Origin: Paraburkholderia sediminicola
Lineage (GTDB): Bacteria > Pseudomonadota > Gammaproteobacteria > Burkholderiales > Burkholderiaceae
DNA: 64,000 bases
Assembly: GCF_902859805.1 (NCBI RefSeq)
Contig: NZ_CADIKC010000005.1
Location: 434,001 to 498,000 of the forward strand
Direction of reading: 5' to 3'
In this document: positions 60,437-64,000 of the stretch, one piece after another
Layout: every line of letters starts with the position of its first letter
Position numbering within the stretch: position 1 is the stretch's first letter
Made by a program: the position numbers and the translations under genes
The notes under the pieces: generated by a model
The model's input: the letters and a program-made list of their open reading frames with translations, nothing else
What the model was told of the DNA's origin: nothing
Database searches by the model: none

Positions 60437-61333
60437 TCACACCGCCCGATCGTGATAGTGCGCCGTGAACAACGGACCTTGTACGAAGCGCACGTCGTAC
60501 TGCTGCAGCGCGAGGAACTGCGGCTCATCCATCACCCGATTGAAAATCAGTGGAACCCGCAGCCGGCTTGCATAGCCGACTAGCGGCTTCACCATCGCGT
60601 CGCGCAATGCGACCGCCGCATCCATCTTGATGAAGTCGAGCCGCGCCGTTTCCGACACCGACAGAATCTGCCCCGCGTTCGAAAGATTCCCTGCCACCTT
60701 GAAGCCGTAGCGCTGATAGCTCGTGGTCAGATAGCCGAGGAATGTTTTATGCGCGACCGCGGCCGCCGGCAACTCGATCACCACCCGCGACGGGTTCAGT
60801 CCGAAGGACAGAAGCACGCTCGAGAAATGCCGCCCATGGTCGTACTTGACGCTCTTGAGCAGGCGCTCGTGCACACGCAGAAACAGCAGCCCGTGCCGTT
60901 GCGCGCCGAAGAAATTGATGGCGTGCAGCGCGCGTGACATGCGGTCGAGTGCGACCAGTTCCTGATCGTCGGCGACACGGTCGAAGGGATCGAAGACATC
61001 GAAGGGCGCGCCGTCGAGACGCTGCGTGACGGCCTGAAACCCGAGTTCATCGCCGAAACGATCCACGCCCTCTGCGCCCGACGACAACGACTGCGCCAAC
61101 GCATGCACGCTGATATCGAAGATCGGCTCATAGGCACTGGCGAGCTCGAAGCCATCGAACTGCGCCAGCGCGACATCGCTGTGCACGCCGCTCCCCATCA
61201 CCAGATGTTCGCCGAGAAATGGGTGATCGGCGGCGCGTGCAATCAGGTTGGGGATGGTCGGCGGAATCATGTAGGCAAATGGATGGCGATAAGTGCGCAC
61301 TCGGCGCTCGGCAACGCGACTCGGTTGCCGCAT
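60437..61333 (-). CDS. degenerate EAL-domain protein
   Basis: 298-aa protein with an EAL-like fold: YEPIFDIS near the N-terminus, VVIELPAAAV, RLDFIKMD and FVQGPLF near the C-terminus. The metal- and c-di-GMP-binding residues are mostly lost. The EAL motif position reads as QSL-like sequence, the second Glu of EITE is Ala, and the DDFG pair is replaced by GNLSNAG. It is therefore probably not a phosphodiesterase but could bind a nucleotide or a protein. Start is uncertain between ATG 61333 and ATG 61270; neither has a clear ribosome site. Confidence 0.75.
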   Translation of the reverse strand: MRQPSRVAERRVRTYRHPFAYMIPPTIPNLIARAADHPFLGEHLVMGSGVHSDVALAQFDGFELASAYEPIFDISVHALAQSLSSGAEGVDRFGDELGFQAVTQRLDGAPFDVFDPFDRVADDQELVALDRMSRALHAINFFGAQRHGLLFLRVHERLLKSVKYDHGRHFSSVLLSFGLNPSRVVIELPAAAVAHKTFLGYLTTSYQRYGFKVAGNLSNAGQILSVSETARLDFIKMDAAVALRDAMVKPLVGYASRLRVPLIFNRVMDEPQFLALQQYDVRFVQGPLFTAHYHDRAV

Positions 61334-61445
61334 CCATTGATGGTAGCAGTCCGCGCCGCGCGCACTTGAACAAAATGCTCATAACGTTATCGGCCGAACG
61401 CTTGTCGCTGCAGGCCACCGCGGCTTTCGCGACGCGTTTCCAGGG

Positions 61446-61489
61446 TATACGTTAATTTCACTATTCGTAATTCATTTTACTATACGTAA
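61446..61489 (+). promoter_or_regulatory. operator-like repeats upstream of the MFS-hmgA operon
   Basis: Three copies of TAT(A/T)CGT(A/T)A at 61446-61454, 61462-61470 and 61481-61489. The third lies in the palindrome TTTAC-TATAC-GTAAA (61476-61490). AT-rich and just upstream of the transporter gene; looks like a multi-site operator for a repressor. No regulator gene is adjacent on this side. Confidence 0.5.
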
Positions 61490-61617
61490 ATTGTAGCGCG
61501 GCTGCGATGGCGGACATGTTTGTGTCTCCTCGGCGGGAAACGGCGTGGTCCCTGATCGCCGACCCACCGGGCGCGCGCCGCGACCAAACAATCCAGTCAG
61601 GACGAGGGGACGACCCA

Positions 61618-62982
61618 ATGAGCGCCAAACCGGCCGCGGCCGCCGCCAATGTGATCGAAGTCGAGCGCGTGCTCGGCGAAACGCATCACCCGGCATTCCA
61701 GTTGATGCTGCTCGCGCTATGCGGGCTGTGCCTCGTGATCGACGGCTTCGACGCGCAAGCGATGGGCTACGTCGCGCCGAGCGTGATCGGCGAATGGCAT
61801 GTCTCGAAGGCGGCGCTCGGGCCCGTGTTCAGCGCCAGTCTGTTCGGGATGCTGCTGGGCGCGTTGGGCTTGTCGGTGCTGGCCGACCGCATTGGCCGGC
61901 GCCCGGTATTGATTGGCGCGACGTTTTTCTTCGCGCTATCGATGCTGGCCACGCCCTTTGTCACGACGATCCCCGCATTGATCACGCTGCGCTTCATCAC
62001 CGGCCTCGGACTCGGCTGCATCATGCCGAATGCGATGGCGCTGGTCGGCGAATTCTCGACCCCCGCGCATCGCGTCAAGCGCATGATGCTGGTGTCGTGC
62101 GGCTTCACGTTGGGCGCGGCTTTAGGTGGTTTCATCAGCGCCGCGCTGATCCCCGCGTACGGCTGGCGTGCGGTGTTCTGGGTGGGCGGCGCGGTGCCTT
62201 TGCTGCTCGCGTTCGCGATGCTGGCGGCATTGCCGGAGTCGCTGCAGTTTCTGGTCCTCAAGGGGCGCAGCGATCGCGCGTTGCGCTGGCTCGCGAAGTT
62301 CAATCCGGCGCTGCCGATCGACGCGAATACACGTATCGTTGTGCGTGAGAAGGGCAACGGCGGCGCGCCCGTCGCCGAACTGTTCCGCGCGGGCCGTGGC
62401 CCGGTCACGCTGATTTTGTGGGCGATCAGCTTCATGAACCTGATCGATCTTTACTTCCTGTCGAACTGGTTGCCCACCGTGATGCGCGATGCCGGTTACT
62501 CGCCGGGCACGGCGGTGATCGTCGGCACGGTATTGCAGACGGGCGGTGTGGTGGGCACCTTGTTGCTCGGGTGGTTCATCGAGCGCTTTGGTTTTGTGCG
62601 CGTGCTGTTCGTGTGTTTCGCGGGCGCGGCGCTGGCGGTCGGCACCATCGGAACGGTCGCGCACGCGCTGCCGTGGCTATTGCTTGTCGTATTCGCGGGC
62701 GGCTTCTGCGTGGTCGGCGGACAGCCGGCAGTCAACGCGCTGGCCGGCCATTTTTATCCGACGACGCTGCGTTCCACAGGGATTGGCTGGAGCCTCGGCA
62801 TCGGCCGTATCGGCTCGGTGATCGGACCGCTGGTCGGCGGACAACTGATCGCGCTGAACTGGTCGAATGAATCGCTGTTTCATGCGGCTGCGGTACCGGT
62901 GCTGTGCTCTGCATTGCTGGTGATCGCGCTGGCCGCTGCCACCCGGCAACGCGGCAGCCCATCCGAGCCTCGGACAGCCTGA
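61618..62982 (+). CDS. MFS transporter, aromatic acid:H+ symporter family
   Basis: 454-aa twelve-helix MFS protein of the AAHS (PcaK/BenK/MhpT-like) group. It has the TM1 motif LCLVIDGFDAQAMGYVAPSV, the loop 2-3 motif GLSVLADRIGRRPVLIG, and the mid-protein FLSNWLPTVM and GTLLLGWFIERFG repeats. ATG 61618 follows GAGGGGACGACCC; the frame is open from 61507 but lacks a ribosome site there. hmgA begins 47 nt downstream, so homogentisate or a related phenylacetate/hydroxyphenylpyruvate-type substrate is likely. Confidence 0.9.
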   Translation: MSAKPAAAAANVIEVERVLGETHHPAFQLMLLALCGLCLVIDGFDAQAMGYVAPSVIGEWHVSKAALGPVFSASLFGMLLGALGLSVLADRIGRRPVLIGATFFFALSMLATPFVTTIPALITLRFITGLGLGCIMPNAMALVGEFSTPAHRVKRMMLVSCGFTLGAALGGFISAALIPAYGWRAVFWVGGAVPLLLAFAMLAALPESLQFLVLKGRSDRALRWLAKFNPALPIDANTRIVVREKGNGGAPVAELFRAGRGPVTLILWAISFMNLIDLYFLSNWLPTVMRDAGYSPGTAVIVGTVLQTGGVVGTLLLGWFIERFGFVRVLFVCFAGAALAVGTIGTVAHALPWLLLVVFAGGFCVVGGQPAVNALAGHFYPTTLRSTGIGWSLGIGRIGSVIGPLVGGQLIALNWSNESLFHAAAVPVLCSALLVIALAAATRQRGSPSEPRTA

Positions 62983-63029
62983 GACACACAGCGCACGTCG
63001 ACAGATCAAGTATCAACGGAGAACCTTGC

Positions 63030-64000
63030 ATGGATACCTCAACCCGCACACCGAATACCGCCAGCTCGCGACTCGAAATCGAGCCGGGCTATCAGTCGGG
63101 CTTCGGAAACGAATTCGCTACGGAGGCTTTGCCGGGCGCGCTGCCCGAAGGCCGCAACTCGCCGCAACGCGCGGCCTATGGCTTGTACGCCGAGCAACTG
63201 TCGGGCACCGCGTTCACTGCGCCGCGTGGCCATAACCGCCGTTCATGGCTGTACCGGATTCGTCCGGCGGCGGTTCACAAGCCGTTCACCCTGCTGCCCT
63301 CGGAGCGGCTCGTCGCCAACTTCGCCGAGGTGCCGCCCACGCCGCCTAACCAGTTGCGCTGGGACGCATTGCCGATGCCCACCGAGCCGACCGATTTCAT
63401 CGACGGCTGGATAACGATGGCGGGCAACGGCTCAGCCGAAGCGATGAACGGCTGCGCGATCCACCTGTACGCAGCGAACCGCTCGATGAAGGATCGGTTC
63501 TTCTACAACGCGGACGGCGAATTGCTGATCGTGCCGCAGGAAGGTCGCCTGCATATCGCCACCGAAATGGGCCGACTCGATGTCGAGCCGTTCGAGATCG
63601 TGGTGATCCCGCGCGGCGTACGCTTCGCGGTGAGCCTGCCGGACGGCAACGCGCGCGGCTATATCTGCGAGAACTTCGGCGCGCTGCTGCGTCTGCCGGA
63701 CCTCGGCCCGATCGGCTCGAACGGCCTCGCCAATCCGCGCGATTTCCTCACGCCGCATGCCGCTTACGACGACCGCGAAGGCGACTTCGAACTCGTCGCC
63801 AAGATGAACGGCAATTTGTGGCGCGCGGACATCGGCCATTCACCGCTCGACGTGGTGGCGTGGCACGGCAATTACGCGCCATACAAATACGATCTGCGCC
63901 GCTTCAACACGATCGGTTCGATCAGCTTCGACCATCCGGACCCGTCGATCTTTCTCGTGCTGCATTCGCAAAGCGATACGCCGGGCGTCGATACCATCGA
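63030..64000 (+). CDS. hmgA: homogentisate 1,2-dioxygenase (5' part, truncated by window end)
   Basis: The first 323 codons of HmgA, the iron(II) ring-cleavage enzyme that turns homogentisate into maleylacetoacetate in Phe/Tyr degradation. The N-terminal signature YQSGFGNEFATEALPGALPEGRNSPQ, the FTAPRGHNRRSWLYRIRPAA stretch and the beta-barrel segment are intact; the metal-binding His/Glu residues in the C-terminal domain partly lie beyond the edge. ATG 63030 follows ACGGAGAACCTTGC. Co-directional with the MFS gene; fumarylacetoacetase is probably next. Confidence 0.97.
   Translation, partial: MDTSTRTPNTASSRLEIEPGYQSGFGNEFATEALPGALPEGRNSPQRAAYGLYAEQLSGTAFTAPRGHNRRSWLYRIRPAAVHKPFTLLPSERLVANFAEVPPTPPNQLRWDALPMPTEPTDFIDGWITMAGNGSAEAMNGCAIHLYAANRSMKDRFFYNADGELLIVPQEGRLHIATEMGRLDVEPFEIVVIPRGVRFAVSLPDGNARGYICENFGALLRLPDLGPIGSNGLANPRDFLTPHAAYDDREGDFELVAKMNGNLWRADIGHSPLDVVAWHGNYAPYKYDLRRFNTIGSISFDHPDPSIFLVLHSQSDTPGVDTI

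Overview
The window is chromosomal DNA from a Burkholderiales bacterium, most like Paraburkholderia. The evidence is high GC with strong third-position GC, a gene order familiar from that group (glnE/recN/nadK/hrcA/hemH/hslR/grpE/dnaK/dnaJ/pabBC; panB/folK/pcnB/hda/purM/miaA/mutL; ybgC-tolQRAB-pal-cpoB; glyA-nrdR-minor pilins; hmgA), and a beta-proteobacterial ZTP riboswitch in front of glyA. It is almost entirely housekeeping sequence. There is no prophage, insertion sequence, CRISPR array or rRNA. The only small accessory-looking unit is a HigB/HigA-like toxin-antitoxin pair at 5.2-5.85 kb.

Layout. 1-3 kb: two FAD-linked 2-hydroxyacid oxidases (glcD and a D-lactate-dehydrogenase-like gene). 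3.2-5.1 kb: PduO-type cobalamin adenosyltransferase, then flavohaemoglobin hmp behind a near-consensus NsrR operator. 5.2-5.9 kb: toxin-antitoxin. 6.0-7.45 kb: aroG (DAHP synthase) with a long leader that reads as a complete transcription attenuator. 7.5-14.3 kb: tldD, a nitrilase-family hydrolase and yhdP, divergent from glnE (14.5-17.3 kb). 17.4-22.9 kb: recN, nadK, hrcA, hemH, hslR. 22.9-29.75 kb: an unlisted 53-codon gene, then the heat-shock cluster grpE-dnaK-dnaJ with sigma-32-type promoters, followed closely by a fused pabB-pabC. 30-36.5 kb: a minus-strand run perM-hda-HAD-pcnB-folK-dNK-panB. 36.5-43.3 kb: purM, miaA, mutL, dedA, an MscS channel and a small membrane protein. 43.7 kb: tRNA-Lys(UUU). 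44-49.5 kb: the full Tol-Pal operon. 49.6-55.6 kb: an SDR gene, ZTP riboswitch-glyA-nrdR, and five minor-pilin genes joined by 4-nt overlaps. 55.7-57.2 kb: DUF3318/YqjE/YqjD envelope genes. 57.5-60.4 kb: 1-Cys peroxiredoxin, gcdH and a divergent IclR regulator. 60.4-64 kb: a degenerate EAL protein, an aromatic-acid MFS transporter and the 5' part of hmgA, which runs off the window.

The most interesting object is the aroG leader (about 7117-7444). It has a TTGTCA/TATAAA promoter and a 22-codon leader peptide with seven consecutive aromatic codons (Phe-Tyr-Phe-Tyr-Phe-Phe-Trp). Four complementary RNA segments can switch between an antiterminator and a U8 intrinsic terminator. This would make entry into the shikimate pathway respond to all three aromatic charged tRNAs at once. 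Other notable items are a perfect 17-bp terminator-like hairpin embedded inside the pabBC coding sequence just after dnaJ, an hmp operator palindrome that also captures the Shine-Dalgarno sequence, inverted repeats next to the heat-shock promoters, a hexanucleotide repeat tract in mutL, and a minor pilin with Ala instead of Gly at the cleavage site.
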